64,000 nt of DNA from an uncultured Lachnospiraceae bacterium (GTDB lineage: Bacteria; Bacillota; Clostridia; Lachnospirales; Lachnospiraceae). Below the pieces are notes generated by a model. That model made no database searches, was not told where the DNA came from, and saw only the letters and a list, made by a program, of their open reading frames with translations. This document shows, one piece after another, positions 44,267-53,480 of this stretch (its first letter is position 1; every line of letters starts with the position of its first letter). Where the stretch lies: positions 1 through 64,000 of the forward strand of contig CAJUMJ010000011.1 in assembly GCA_910587095.1 (NCBI GenBank), read 5' to 3'. Position numbers and translations under genes: made by a program.

Positions 44267-45020
44267 TCTCCTGCCGATTGCGTAAAGCTCTTCTTTCAAA
44301 CTCCTCCCTTGCGCAGCTTACGCACAGGAGAAGTTTCGGGGAAAACGCACCGCACTCTCCCCTCATGATCATATCGTAAGCCTCGGCGGGCGTATAGGCG
44401 CTCTTATAACAGCGATCGCTGACCAGCGCGTCGTAGACGTCCGCCACGGAGACAATCTGCGCGGCGATCGGGATTTCCTCCCCCTTTAAGCCGTCAGGAT
44501 AGCCGCTCCCATCGTACCGCTCGTGGTGGTGACGGCAAATCTCATAGCTTGCCCTCCCGTACTCGCTCTCCTGAATATCCCCGAGCATATGGATGATCTC
44601 GCAGCCCTTTGTGGTGTGCGTCTTCATAACCGCAAACTCTTCTTCCGACAGCTTGCCCGGCTTCAAAAGAACAGCGTCCGGAATCGCAATCTTTCCCACG
44701 TCGTGCATGGCCGCGGCCGCGGCAATCACCGCCACATCCTCCTGATCCAGCCCATATTCCGGGTAAAGCCGCGCCACATAACCGGCCAGAATTCTTGTGA
44801 AATCCTTTACCCGCCTGACATGGTCGCCCGACTCGAGATTCCTAAACTCCACCACGTTACTCATCGTCTCTATGATACGTTCATTCATCCGCTGCAGCTC
44901 AAGCGCCTGCTTTTGCAACACGCTAGTCTGCAGCTTCGTCAATTCTTCCAGATGGCGCACCGTATAATATATCTCGCCATCCTTATCATTCGTGCGTGTA
45001 ATAACGCCCGAATTTTTCAT
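44256..45020 (-). CDS. HD-GYP domain phosphodiesterase without receiver domain
   Basis: The 254-residue product contains a complete HD-GYP module, with MHDVGKIAIPD near residue 106, HHERYDGSGYPDGL near 165 and SVADVYDALVSDR. This module in family members degrades cyclic di-GMP. The first 45 residues (HLEELTKLQTSVLQKQALEL) correspond to the coiled linker that normally follows a receiver domain in response regulators of this class. No receiver is encoded in the 62 bp before pnp, so the protein may be N-terminally truncated or naturally stand-alone. Confidence 0.88.
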   Translation of the reverse strand: MKNSGVITRTNDKDGEIYYTVRHLEELTKLQTSVLQKQALELQRMNERIIETMSNVVEFRNLESGDHVRRVKDFTRILAGYVARLYPEYGLDQEDVAVIAAAAAMHDVGKIAIPDAVLLKPGKLSEEEFAVMKTHTTKGCEIIHMLGDIQESEYGRASYEICRHHHERYDGSGYPDGLKGEEIPIAAQIVSVADVYDALVSDRCYKSAYTPAEAYDMIMRGECGAFSPKLLLCVSCAREEFERRALRNRQETTS

Positions 45021-45082
45021 ATACCCTCCGTGAATCCGTTCATCCCCTCCGGCATGAACGGCTGGAACTTCTTCTCACCCGA

Positions 45083-47173
45083 TCAGCGCTGCGCAACATC
45101 CTTCATGGAGAAGCTGATTCTTCCCATCTTGTCCTTGCCAAGGCACACGACCGTCACCTTGTCGCCAAGGGTGAGCACGTCCTCCACGCGATTGATTCTC
45201 TCCTTCGCGATCTTGGAAATGTGAACCATGCCCTCCTTGCCCGGAGCGAACTCGATGAATGCGCCAAACTCCTTGATGCTCACTACCGTTCCCTGGAAAA
45301 TCTGGCCTTCCTCGAAGTCCGTGGTAATCATCTTGATCATATCGACAGCCTTGTCCATCATTTCGCGATCCGTACCGCAGACAGAAACCTGGCCCTCGTC
45401 ATTGATGTCAATCTTAACTCCCGTGCGGGCAATGATCTCGTTGATCGTCTTGCCGCGCTGTCCAACCACGTCGCCGATCTTCTCGGGATCAATCTGGATG
45501 GAAATGATCTTGGGCGCATAAGGGCCGACCTCCTTGCGGGGCGTAGAAATCGCCGGACTCATGCAGTTTGCCATGATATACTCTCTCGCCTCACGGCATC
45601 TGCCGATCGCACCCTCCACGATGGGCTTTGTCAGACCGTGGATCTTGATATCCATCTGAATCGCCGTGATACCGTCGTGCGTACCTGTCACCTTAAAATC
45701 CATGTCGCCAAAGAAATCCTCAAGACCCTGAATATCCGTCAGAAGGACGAAATCGTCATCCGTCTCGCCCGTCACCAGACCGCAGGAGATACCCGCCACC
45801 ATCTTCTTGATCGGCACGCCTGCCGCCATCAGGGACATGCAGGACGCACAGGTGGACGCCATGGACGTGGAACCATTTGATTCAAAAGTCTCCGACACTG
45901 TGCGGATCGCGTAAGGGAACTCCTCCTCGGAGGGAAGTACCGGCAAAAGCGCTCTCTCCGCCAACGCGCCGTGACCGATCTCTCTTCTGCCCGGCCCTCT
46001 GCTCACCTTCGTCTCACCCACGGAGTAAGACGGGAAATTGTAGTGGTGCATATATCTCTTGCCTGTGATATTCTCGTCTAAGCCGTCCACTTTCTGCATT
46101 TCAGAAAGAGGCGCCAGCGTACATACGTTGCAGATCTGTGTCTGTCCCCTCGTAAACATGGCGGAGCCGTGCACTCTGGGAATGATATCAACTTCCGCCG
46201 CAAGCGGTCTGATCTGGTCTAACGCCCTGCCGTCGGGACGCTTGTGATCCTTCAATATCATCTTTCTCACGGTCTTTTTCTGGTACTGGTATACCGCCTC
46301 GCCAAGCACTGCCAAATACGCCTCGTTCTCCGCGAAAGCTTCCTCCAGCTTTGCCGTGATATTCCTGATATTCTCCTCGCGCACCTGCTTCTCGTCGGTG
46401 AAGACAGCCGTCTCCATCTCTTCAGGTGTCACAATTTTTTTCATGTCCTCAAACATCTGCTCCGGAACCGCGCAGCTCTCGTAAGAATGCTTGGGCTTTC
46501 CTACCTCCGACACGATCTGGTTGATGAACGCAATCAACGTCTGGTTGATCTCATGGGCCTTGTAGATCGCCTCAAGCACCTTCGCTTCCGGCACCTCGTT
46601 GGCGCCGGCCTCGATCATCATCACTTTCTCGGCGGTGGACGCCACCGTCATTTTCAGGTCTCCCTTGTCCCACTGTTCCTGGGAAGGATTGACAACCAGC
46701 TCGCCGTCCACCATACCCATCTGCGTCATCGCGCAGGGGCCCGCAAAGGGAATGTCGGAAATACAAGTCGCGATGGCCGTACCGATCATCGCCACAAGCT
46801 CCGGGCGGCACGCCGGGTCGACACTCATCACCAGATTGTTTAACGTCACGTCATTGCGGTAATCCTTCGGGAACAGCGGCCTCATGGGACGATCGATCAC
46901 GCGGCTTGTCAGGATCGCGTTTTCGGAAGGCTTTCCCTCTCTCTTGTTGAATCCGCCGGGGATCTTTCCCACAGAATAGAACTTTTCCTCATACTCCACA
47001 CTGCAGGGGAAGAAATCAATTCCGTCCCTTGGTTTATCGGAAGCCGTAGCCGTAGATAACACGGTCGTCTCACCATACTGCATAAAAGCGCAGCCGTTTG
47101 CCTGTTTGCCGACTCTGCCGATGTCCACCCTGAGGGTACGTCCGGCGAGCTCTAAGGTATAACTCTTGTACAT
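45083..47173 (-). CDS. pnp: polynucleotide phosphorylase
   Basis: This phosphorolytic 3-prime to 5-prime exoribonuclease takes part in mRNA decay. The 696-residue protein has two RNase PH domains (the second with SNGSTSMASTCASCMSLMAAGVPI), a KH domain (about 555-615, IGDVVGQRGKTINEI) and a C-terminal S1 domain (FGAFIEFAPGKEGMVHIS). The start ATG at 47171-47173 (MYKSYTLEL) follows AGAAGGAG. It lies 93 bp after rpsO, in the classical rpsO-pnp pair. A stem with arms AGCGGA and TCCGCT in the gap could be a processing or regulatory hairpin. Confidence 0.97.
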   Translation of the reverse strand: MYKSYTLELAGRTLRVDIGRVGKQANGCAFMQYGETTVLSTATASDKPRDGIDFFPCSVEYEEKFYSVGKIPGGFNKREGKPSENAILTSRVIDRPMRPLFPKDYRNDVTLNNLVMSVDPACRPELVAMIGTAIATCISDIPFAGPCAMTQMGMVDGELVVNPSQEQWDKGDLKMTVASTAEKVMMIEAGANEVPEAKVLEAIYKAHEINQTLIAFINQIVSEVGKPKHSYESCAVPEQMFEDMKKIVTPEEMETAVFTDEKQVREENIRNITAKLEEAFAENEAYLAVLGEAVYQYQKKTVRKMILKDHKRPDGRALDQIRPLAAEVDIIPRVHGSAMFTRGQTQICNVCTLAPLSEMQKVDGLDENITGKRYMHHYNFPSYSVGETKVSRGPGRREIGHGALAERALLPVLPSEEEFPYAIRTVSETFESNGSTSMASTCASCMSLMAAGVPIKKMVAGISCGLVTGETDDDFVLLTDIQGLEDFFGDMDFKVTGTHDGITAIQMDIKIHGLTKPIVEGAIGRCREAREYIMANCMSPAISTPRKEVGPYAPKIISIQIDPEKIGDVVGQRGKTINEIIARTGVKIDINDEGQVSVCGTDREMMDKAVDMIKMITTDFEEGQIFQGTVVSIKEFGAFIEFAPGKEGMVHISKIAKERINRVEDVLTLGDKVTVVCLGKDKMGRISFSMKDVAQR

Positions 47174-47266
47174 AATCTTCTCTCCTTCTTCTCTTCTAAC
47201 TTCTAAATTCAGAAGAGCGGATTTAGGATCGAACCTGCCAACCCTATCTCCGCTCAACAGCCCTTT

Positions 47267-47533
47267 TTATTTACGAAGCCCAAGCCTCTCAATCAGTGCA
47301 CGGTATCTCTCGATATCCTTCTCCTTCAAATAACCTAACAGTCCTCTTCTCTGACCTACCATTTTCAGAAGACCTCTTCTGGAATGATGATCCTTGGGAT
47401 TCTCCTTCAAATGCTCTGTGAGCTCCTGGATTCTCGCCGTCAGAACCGCTACCTGTACTTCCGGCGAACCGGTGTCGCCCTCGCTTCTCGCATACTCTTT
47501 GATGATCGCTGTCTTCTTTTCCTTAGAAATCAT
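47267..47533 (-). CDS. rpsO: 30S ribosomal protein S15
   Basis: The 88-residue protein binds 16S rRNA and helps assemble the platform of the small subunit. It carries the family signature of S15: GSPEVQVAVLTARIQELTEHL, DHHSRRGLLKMVGQRRGLL and a YLKEKD...Y C-terminus. AAAGGAGAAACA precedes the ATG. It has its own promoter and a leader of about 95 bases that may be structured for autoregulation (hairpin TTAGGG/CCCTAA just before the ribosome site). Confidence 0.98.
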   Translation of the reverse strand: MISKEKKTAIIKEYARSEGDTGSPEVQVAVLTARIQELTEHLKENPKDHHSRRGLLKMVGQRRGLLGYLKEKDIERYRALIERLGLRK

Positions 47534-47634
47534 TGTTTCTCCTTTCCCTTAGGGGGCTACCCTAAAACCGCCTGATACCAAGACAGGGTCGGAGTGTCCC
47601 GCATCTGCGTATCGGCTGAAATTCATACTGTGAT

Positions 47635-47663
47635 ATTTTATCATATCACAAATATAATGTAAA
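47635..47663 (-). promoter_or_regulatory. sigma-A-type promoter of rpsO-pnp
   Basis: On the minus strand, TTTACA (47658-47663) and TAAAAT (47635-47640) are 17 bp apart. A palindrome TGTGATA-N8-TATCACA (47629-47650) overlaps the -10, so an operator is conceivable; it could also be a weak terminator of the upstream NlpC/P60 gene. Confidence 0.65.
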
Positions 47664-47671
47664 GCGGATTT

Positions 47672-48814
47672 TTAATCCTGCAGTATTCTGACTGCCTTGA
47701 ACGGTGAGCGGTAGGAGACATTGGAAATCCTGATCCCTGTCTTTGGACTGCTGGCGTGAACTACCTGTCCGTTTCCGATGTAAATCGCCACATGATTGAT
47801 GGTTTTTCCCTTTGCGTAGAAAATCAGGTCGCCCGGCTTCGCCTCCGACACCTTGATGACCGTGCCGCAATTTGCCTGCGCTCTGGAGTTCCTTGGAAGT
47901 TTCACACCGTATTTCTTGAAGATGCTCATGACAAACCCCGAGCAGTCCGCCCCCTTTGTCAGGCTTGTTCCTCCCCACACATAAGGATTTCCGATAAATT
48001 CCTTCGCATACTGACAAATGTCCACCCGTACATCGGAAATTCCCTGTCCGTAGAGCAGCTCCGACATGGTAACCGCCGTGCCAAGCTCAGCGCTGACCTC
48101 CACATACTCCGCAGAGACATAGACCTCGTCGTCGTCCAGAAAAACTCTGACCCAGTCGCCCTCCACGGCCGACACCTCCAGTTCCTCGCCCCTGGGCACC
48201 AAAGTGATCACCTCAGAGTCGGTGTTCGCCTCCGCTCTGACCTTCAGACTGTCGGTATTCACCGTCGCCACGGTGGTAGCCAGCTCCTCCGCCTTGAACT
48301 TGGCCAAAACGCCGGTCAAAAGGTAATCCCGACTCACATAACCTTCCACGCTGCCGGACCGGATATGCGCCCATATATCGTCCATCTCTATCACCTCGCA
48401 GGCGGCGTCCTTTGGAAGTTTTCCCACCAGTCTGCCGTCCTCCGCGGCGATCGCTCTGATATTCAAGTTATCGCTCACATTGGCAATTCCCAGGTTTGTA
48501 TAACCCCAGTTCGCGTTTTTTGCCCGCTCGTAAGCCAGCGCATAGTCCTCCGCCGTCTTATCGGAAATCAGAACCGTACCTGAACCGATGGTGTCGTTGT
48601 CCAAAACGTCCTGGGCCGTCTCCGCCTCATCCTCCGTATCTTCCCCTGTATCGTTGCCGCTGACCTGACCCGCCTGTACCTTCTCCTCGTACATATCCAT
48701 TTTCAACTGCCCCGCCGGCAAAAAATCCGGAGCGGGCAAGGACGCATATGCATCGAGCGGACTCTGCACAAGCATAACTAGCGCTATTATCAATAAAACT
48801 TTTTTTCTCTTCAT
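47672..48814 (-). CDS. secreted SH3/NlpC-P60 peptidoglycan hydrolase
   Basis: The 380-residue exported protein has a signal peptide (KRKKVLLIIALVMLVQSPLDAYA), an acidic linker and two SH3-like repeats. The C-terminal NlpC/P60 domain has catalytic Cys in GADCSGF near residue 290, His in INHVAIYIG near 340, and a third polar residue in VVHAS. Such enzymes cut the peptide stems of peptidoglycan. The start at 48812-48814 was chosen because the longer frame upstream lacks a signal peptide. It sits between the Na/Pi cotransporter gene and rpsO, inside what is usually one translation operon. Confidence 0.92.
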   Translation of the reverse strand: MKRKKVLLIIALVMLVQSPLDAYASLPAPDFLPAGQLKMDMYEEKVQAGQVSGNDTGEDTEDEAETAQDVLDNDTIGSGTVLISDKTAEDYALAYERAKNANWGYTNLGIANVSDNLNIRAIAAEDGRLVGKLPKDAACEVIEMDDIWAHIRSGSVEGYVSRDYLLTGVLAKFKAEELATTVATVNTDSLKVRAEANTDSEVITLVPRGEELEVSAVEGDWVRVFLDDDEVYVSAEYVEVSAELGTAVTMSELLYGQGISDVRVDICQYAKEFIGNPYVWGGTSLTKGADCSGFVMSIFKKYGVKLPRNSRAQANCGTVIKVSEAKPGDLIFYAKGKTINHVAIYIGNGQVVHASSPKTGIRISNVSYRSPFKAVRILQD

Positions 48815-48863
48815 CCTGGAACCGGCTCCTCTCAATATACTTCGCCGTCTCCCCCTCATTCTC

Positions 48864-50498
48864 CTAATTCGGCTCAAAATAGCTGTTGGCAAAAGCGATG
48901 TTGGTCGCATGATCCGCCACTCTCTCAAGCCCGGACACGATATCCGAGAACATGGCGCCTGCCTCCGGCGTACACTCATTGTTGGAGAGCCGCTCGATAT
49001 GTCTTTGCTGCAGCTCCTTCTCCTTCTCGTCTATCGCTTCCTCAAGATTTCTGATATCCTCCACATGTTCCTCCGTGCTCTTAACGAACATCTCAAAGGA
49101 AAAACGCAGAATCGTATTGACCATATCCATCATTTCGCCAAGTTCCTTCTGCGCCGCCTTGGAAAAGCTCACCCCTGTCTTTTCCCTCTGCAGCGCCGAA
49201 TCCGCAATGTTCTCCGCATGATCTCCGATTCTTTCAATATCGTTGACTACATGGAAGAGAGCGCCTATACTCTTCAAATCCTCTATCGGCAAAGTCGTCT
49301 GATTGATTTTGACAAGATAGTTGGTGATGGCGTGGCTCAAAAAGTCGATATTCTTCTCCACCTCGTAAACCTCGTCGATCTCCTCTCTGTCAAGTGTGAC
49401 AAGGGCGTTCATGGCGCGGTTTAGGTTCTCGTCCGCAAGGGATCCCATACGATCCAGCTCCTTGATGACCTCCACCACCGCAGTGGCGGGATTTAAAACC
49501 ACCTTCTCGCCGATATATTTCAACTGATAGCTGTCCCGGTAGCCGATCTTCTTGTCGTCGCCGGGCACAAGCACATAGGTCAGCTTCACAATCTGTTTGA
49601 TAAACGGCATCATAATGACAACCTGGAATACCTTGATGGAAATGTGGGCATACGCAACCATCCGACCCGGATCTCCGTGGGCGATAACCGAAAGACCGCC
49701 GACAACCCGCTCCACTGACAGATAGAATATTATGTAAACTATAATTGTACCGATCACATTAAAGATCAGATGAATCGCCGCCGCCCGCTTCGCATCCTTC
49801 TTACCGCTCAGGGAAGCAAGAAGGGCCGAGGTACAGGCGCCGATATTACAGCCAAGAATGATAAACATGGCGATATTCATGCTCATCAATCCCTGATTTG
49901 CCAGAAGCACCATAATACTGACCGTCACCGAGGAGCTCTGAATCACCGCCGTGAGCACCGTCCCGAGCAGCACCGCCAAAAAAGGCGAGCGCAGGGAGGC
50001 AAACATATGTAAAATCGCGGGCGAGTCCTTCATGCCCGACATGGCGCCCGACATCGTGCTCAGTCCCATGAAGAGAACGCCGAAACCGATAATCACCTCT
50101 CCCCAACGGGAAACTTTCTGTTTCCTTACAAACATGACGATCAGCACGCCCACAAGCAGGATGACCGGCGCCGCCTTCTCCAGTTTGAAGGAAACGAGGA
50201 GCGCAGTCACCGTAGTACCGATGTTTGCGCCAAAGATCACGCCCGCCGCCTGCGTGAGCGTCATCAGGCCGGAATTTACGAAACTGACCACCATGACCGT
50301 ACAGGCGGACGAAGACTGGATGACTGCCGTGAAAAATACACCCACCAGAATCGCCATAAAGCGGTTGGTCGTCAGCCGTTCCAAAATGCCTCTCAGCTTC
50401 GCGCCGGCAACCTTCTCAATGCTGTCGCTCATGATGCGCATACCATACAAAAACAGACCCAGGCCACCTGCCATGGAAAGAATGATTGATAGACTCAT
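48864..50498 (-). CDS. Na/Pi cotransporter with PhoU-like domain
   Basis: The 544-residue protein has two repeated transporter halves with the QSSS motifs (AVIQSSSACTVMVVSFVN and AVIQSSSVTVSIMVLLAN) typical of the NptA/PNaS family. About eight membrane segments are followed by a cytoplasmic PhoU-like helical domain (about 340-535). It likely takes up or exports phosphate with sodium. It has its own promoter right after ribF and is followed 49 bp later by the NlpC/P60 gene. Confidence 0.94.
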   Translation of the reverse strand: MSLSIILSMAGGLGLFLYGMRIMSDSIEKVAGAKLRGILERLTTNRFMAILVGVFFTAVIQSSSACTVMVVSFVNSGLMTLTQAAGVIFGANIGTTVTALLVSFKLEKAAPVILLVGVLIVMFVRKQKVSRWGEVIIGFGVLFMGLSTMSGAMSGMKDSPAILHMFASLRSPFLAVLLGTVLTAVIQSSSVTVSIMVLLANQGLMSMNIAMFIILGCNIGACTSALLASLSGKKDAKRAAAIHLIFNVIGTIIVYIIFYLSVERVVGGLSVIAHGDPGRMVAYAHISIKVFQVVIMMPFIKQIVKLTYVLVPGDDKKIGYRDSYQLKYIGEKVVLNPATAVVEVIKELDRMGSLADENLNRAMNALVTLDREEIDEVYEVEKNIDFLSHAITNYLVKINQTTLPIEDLKSIGALFHVVNDIERIGDHAENIADSALQREKTGVSFSKAAQKELGEMMDMVNTILRFSFEMFVKSTEEHVEDIRNLEEAIDEKEKELQQRHIERLSNNECTPEAGAMFSDIVSGLERVADHATNIAFANSYFEPN

Positions 50499-50553
50499 CT
50501 CGATTCAAGATCCTTCCTTTGTTCTTTTCCCCTTTGAAAAGCTGCACGGTTCT

Positions 50554-50582
50554 ATTGTATCCGAAAAGAAAACCTCTTACAA
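50554..50582 (-). promoter_or_regulatory. sigma-A-type promoter of the Na/Pi cotransporter gene
   Basis: On the minus strand, TTGTAA (50577-50582) and TACAAT (50554-50559) are separated by 17 bp. They lie directly after the ribF stop codon and about 55 bp before the cotransporter start, which separates it from the nusA operon. Confidence 0.7.
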
Positions 50583-50587
50583 CCCCT

Positions 50588-51517
50588 TTACGACAAAAAA
50601 AGACTTTCCGAAAACTCCTTTCCTGCCTCCACGTCCTTTGCTATCTGCTCTCTCAGCGCCTCCACGCTGCCAAAAGTCCGCTCCTGCCTGCGGAACGAAA
50701 GGAGTTCCACCCGGATATCGCTGTCGTAAATTTCTCCCTCAAAATCATAGAGATAAGTCTCCACCCCGATGCGCCGCTCCTGTGAAACCGTAGGCTTATA
50801 TCCCACGTTGGATATCCCCCGATAGCTTCTGCCGTCCACAATCGCCCTGGAATAATAGACGCCGTTTGGAGGCAAAAGCTTCCCTGCCTCCGGCAGGAGG
50901 TTGGCTGTCGGCATGCCGAGCTTTCGTCCAAGCTCCCTGCCGTGCACCACAATGCCGCTCACACTGTAAGGCGCGCCAAGCATACGACAGGCATCCTCCA
51001 TCCTCCCCTCACGGACTGCCTTGCGCACCCGTGTGGAGCTGACCTCCTCCCCGTCCACCCGGACTTTGTCAATAAGCTCCACCTGATAACCGCAGTTTCC
51101 GGCATAGTCGGCCAGCAGCGCATAGTTCCCCGCGCCGCCTTTTCCGAAAGAAATATCCGGCCCCGCACAAAGATAGGCGGTTCGCATCTGTCCGGCCAGA
51201 TAACGGGTCACAAATGCCGGAGGCTCCGTAGCCGCCGTCTCCTTGTTTAAGGGAAACTCGATCAAAACATCTATCCCCATTTCCGAAAAGACAGCCCGCT
51301 TCTCCGCCCTTGTAGACAACTCTTTCGTCTCCCCCAAAAAGAAGGACGCCGCCGAAGTGTCAAAGGTAAACACCACCGTCCGAAGCCCCTGTTTCTTCTG
51401 TTTCAGCACCCGGTCCAAAAGCCTGCGGTGGCCCAAATGGATCCCGTCAAATTTTCCGAGCGCAACCGCGCTCCTGTTTTCCAACTGAAATTCCGTCGTA
51501 TTTTCTATAATCCGCAT
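50588..51517 (-). CDS. ribF: bifunctional riboflavin kinase/FAD synthetase
   Basis: The product phosphorylates riboflavin to FMN and adenylates FMN to FAD. The 309-residue protein has an N-terminal nucleotidyltransferase domain (ALGKFDGIHLGHRRLLD near residue 20, SSTRVR near 155). The C-terminal riboflavin kinase domain has LGMPTANLLP, GVYYSRAIVD and VELLSFRR. The start at 51515-51517 (MRIIENT) follows GGGAA. It is the last gene of the rimP-nusA-infB operon. Confidence 0.95.
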   Translation of the reverse strand: MRIIENTTEFQLENRSAVALGKFDGIHLGHRRLLDRVLKQKKQGLRTVVFTFDTSAASFFLGETKELSTRAEKRAVFSEMGIDVLIEFPLNKETAATEPPAFVTRYLAGQMRTAYLCAGPDISFGKGGAGNYALLADYAGNCGYQVELIDKVRVDGEEVSSTRVRKAVREGRMEDACRMLGAPYSVSGIVVHGRELGRKLGMPTANLLPEAGKLLPPNGVYYSRAIVDGRSYRGISNVGYKPTVSQERRIGVETYLYDFEGEIYDSDIRVELLSFRRQERTFGSVEALREQIAKDVEAGKEFSESLFLS

Positions 51518-51566
51518 GCCGCACTTCCCATATGTTTTCTCGTAGATAATTTTCCCTGTCAAAAGC

Positions 51567-52475
51567 TCAGAGGAACATTTTCACGGGTCTTGCCTCTTTC
51601 GACCCGGCGTCGTACCGGTAAAGACCATAAAACCGCCCCTCCCCGTCGTACATCCTGAGCCGTTCATCCTCCATCGGCTCCCCGCCGCATTGGAACAGCT
51701 TTGCCGGAATCCGGTTCCCGTTTTGCAAAAGTCTGCGTCCCTCCTGGTCCGTCTTAGCCGCACGACACTCCGGGAACACCGCGTCCGGCGGAATTATAAC
51801 ATCAGATATTTTATTCTCATCCCGCAGCTTCTCGATCTGCGAAAGCCGAAGCGCTTCTTCCATCCCGAAAATTCCCACCCGGCTTCTCGTCAGGGACTCC
51901 ATCGCGCCGCCGCAGCCTAGCTTCTCTCCGATGTCATGGCAGAGCGTCCTGATGTAAGTCCCCTTGGAGCAGACTACCCGGAATCGAACCGTGGGAAGAC
52001 ACATTTCAAGAATCTCCAGCTCCCTGATCCGTACCTTCCGAGGCTTGCGCTCCACTTCCTTCCCCGCCCTCGCCAGCTCATAGAGCTTTTTCCCGTTCAC
52101 CTTGAGAGCCGAGTACATGGGCGGGATCTGCTCGTAATCCCCGAGAAAGCGGAGAATATTCTCCCTCACACGCTCCTCCCCAAGCGCCGAAAGCGTCTCT
52201 TCACCCGCGCGAAACAACACCTGCCCCGATAAGTCCTGGGTGTCTGTCGAGACCCCGAGCCGAAGCGTGGCGATGTACTCCTTATCCCAGTCCGTAAGCA
52301 TGTCGCACAGTTTCGTGCCCGAACCAAAACATACAGGAAGCACGCCGACCGCATCCGGATCGAGTGTCCCTGTATGCCCTATTTTTTTCTGTTTACAGAT
52401 TCCCCGAAGCTTCGCCACCACATCGTGGGACGTAAAACCTGCTTCCTTATAAACATTCATAATTCCGTTGTACAT
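51567..52475 (-). CDS. truB: tRNA pseudouridine-55 synthase
   Basis: The enzyme makes pseudouridine 55 in the T-loop of tRNA. The 302-residue protein starts GIMNVYKEAGFTSHDVV and has the catalytic motif KIGHTGTLDPDAVGVLPVC with the active Asp near residue 40. YSALKVNGKKLYELAR and SKGTYIRTLCHDIGE complete the TruB family pattern. A PUA-like tail is present. It lies in the standard position between nrnA and ribF. Confidence 0.97.
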   Translation of the reverse strand: MYNGIMNVYKEAGFTSHDVVAKLRGICKQKKIGHTGTLDPDAVGVLPVCFGSGTKLCDMLTDWDKEYIATLRLGVSTDTQDLSGQVLFRAGEETLSALGEERVRENILRFLGDYEQIPPMYSALKVNGKKLYELARAGKEVERKPRKVRIRELEILEMCLPTVRFRVVCSKGTYIRTLCHDIGEKLGCGGAMESLTRSRVGIFGMEEALRLSQIEKLRDENKISDVIIPPDAVFPECRAAKTDQEGRRLLQNGNRIPAKLFQCGGEPMEDERLRMYDGEGRFYGLYRYDAGSKEARPVKMFL

Positions 52476-52493
52476 AAAGGCCCCTGTCTCTTT

Positions 52494-53471
52494 CTATACC
52501 TGCTCCTGCGCCTTTTTAAGCTGGGAGGCGATCTCCCGGGACAGATTGTTGATATTGTCGTGGCAGGTCCCGTTCATCGTGCAGCCTGCCGCCCGCAGAT
52601 GACCGCCGCCGCCAAACTTTACCGCCACCCCGGCGACATCGACAAGACCGTTCGAGCGCATACTCACCTTGTAGGACAGTGTGCCGATCTCATACATAAA
52701 GATGGCGCATTCCACACCCTTCACGCCCTGTAGCTGATTGACAATACCGTCCAGGTCCTTCGGCCCCACCTGGTAGAAGTCCATCATGCGTCTCGTCACC
52801 ACGCTCACAATACACTTGTTGTTCATAAACCGAATGCTCTCCAGTATGGCTCTTCCCGTAATCTGTGTCTGCACATAAGTCTTTTCATAAAAAGTTTTCT
52901 CTATCAATCCTGAGAAATCAAATCCGAATTTAAGCAGATTGGCCGCAATCTCCATCGTGCGCACGGAGGTGTTGGAATAGCGGAACACGCCCGTATCGTG
53001 GGCGATACCTATGTAGACAGCCTTCGCGATCTCCTCATCGACCAGCTCCGGCTCCATCAGCTCATAGAGCAGCTCCGAAGTGGAGCTTCTCTCCGGCTCC
53101 ACCACATTCACATCCCCGCAGCCCGTGTTACTTATATGGTGATCAATGTTGATCCGTCTACGCGCCCTGTCAAAAAGAGGCCGCGCCTCGCCCAGGCGTT
53201 CTTCATTGCAGTCCAGCGCAAAGAAAATATCATACGTTTCTTTATTGTCAAATTCAGATTTTATATTTTCTATCCCAGGCAAAACCCGGAAAACCGCCGG
53301 CGGTGTTTCCAAATAGGCATCTATTCTCGCCTCCGGCAGCTCCTTTTTCAGATAGCGGTACAGCGCCATGACAGAGCAGACACAGTCCCCGTCAGGTCTT
53401 ACATGCCCGCCGATCGCTATGGTCTTTGCATCCTTTAATTCGCTACTGATCCTCTTCATCTTTTCCTCCAT
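52494..53471 (-). CDS. nrnA: DHH/DHHA1 nanoRNase and pAp phosphatase
   Basis: The product degrades very short RNAs and 3'-phosphoadenosine 5'-phosphate in the cytoplasm. The 325-residue protein has IAIGGHVRPDGDCVCSVMAL, INIDHHISNTG near residue 108 and a C-terminal DHHA1 domain with FGGGGHLRAAGCTM. It lies 10 bp after rbfA and 18 bp before truB, in the usual Firmicutes order. Confidence 0.95.
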   Translation of the reverse strand: MEEKMKRISSELKDAKTIAIGGHVRPDGDCVCSVMALYRYLKKELPEARIDAYLETPPAVFRVLPGIENIKSEFDNKETYDIFFALDCNEERLGEARPLFDRARRRINIDHHISNTGCGDVNVVEPERSSTSELLYELMEPELVDEEIAKAVYIGIAHDTGVFRYSNTSVRTMEIAANLLKFGFDFSGLIEKTFYEKTYVQTQITGRAILESIRFMNNKCIVSVVTRRMMDFYQVGPKDLDGIVNQLQGVKGVECAIFMYEIGTLSYKVSMRSNGLVDVAGVAVKFGGGGHLRAAGCTMNGTCHDNINNLSREIASQLKKAQEQV

Positions 53472-53480
53472 GTCTGAGAC

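Noticed and set aside
45000..45080. Remnant of a receiver domain upstream of the HD-GYP gene
   Set aside because: Only 62 bp separate the gene from pnp, and no receiver-like codons can be read there in any frame.
47174..47266. tRNA-like string GGTTCGATCC between rpsO and pnp
   Set aside because: It mimics a T-loop, but the neighbouring T-stem does not pair and no D or anticodon arms exist. A simple AGCGGA/TCCGCT stem explains it.
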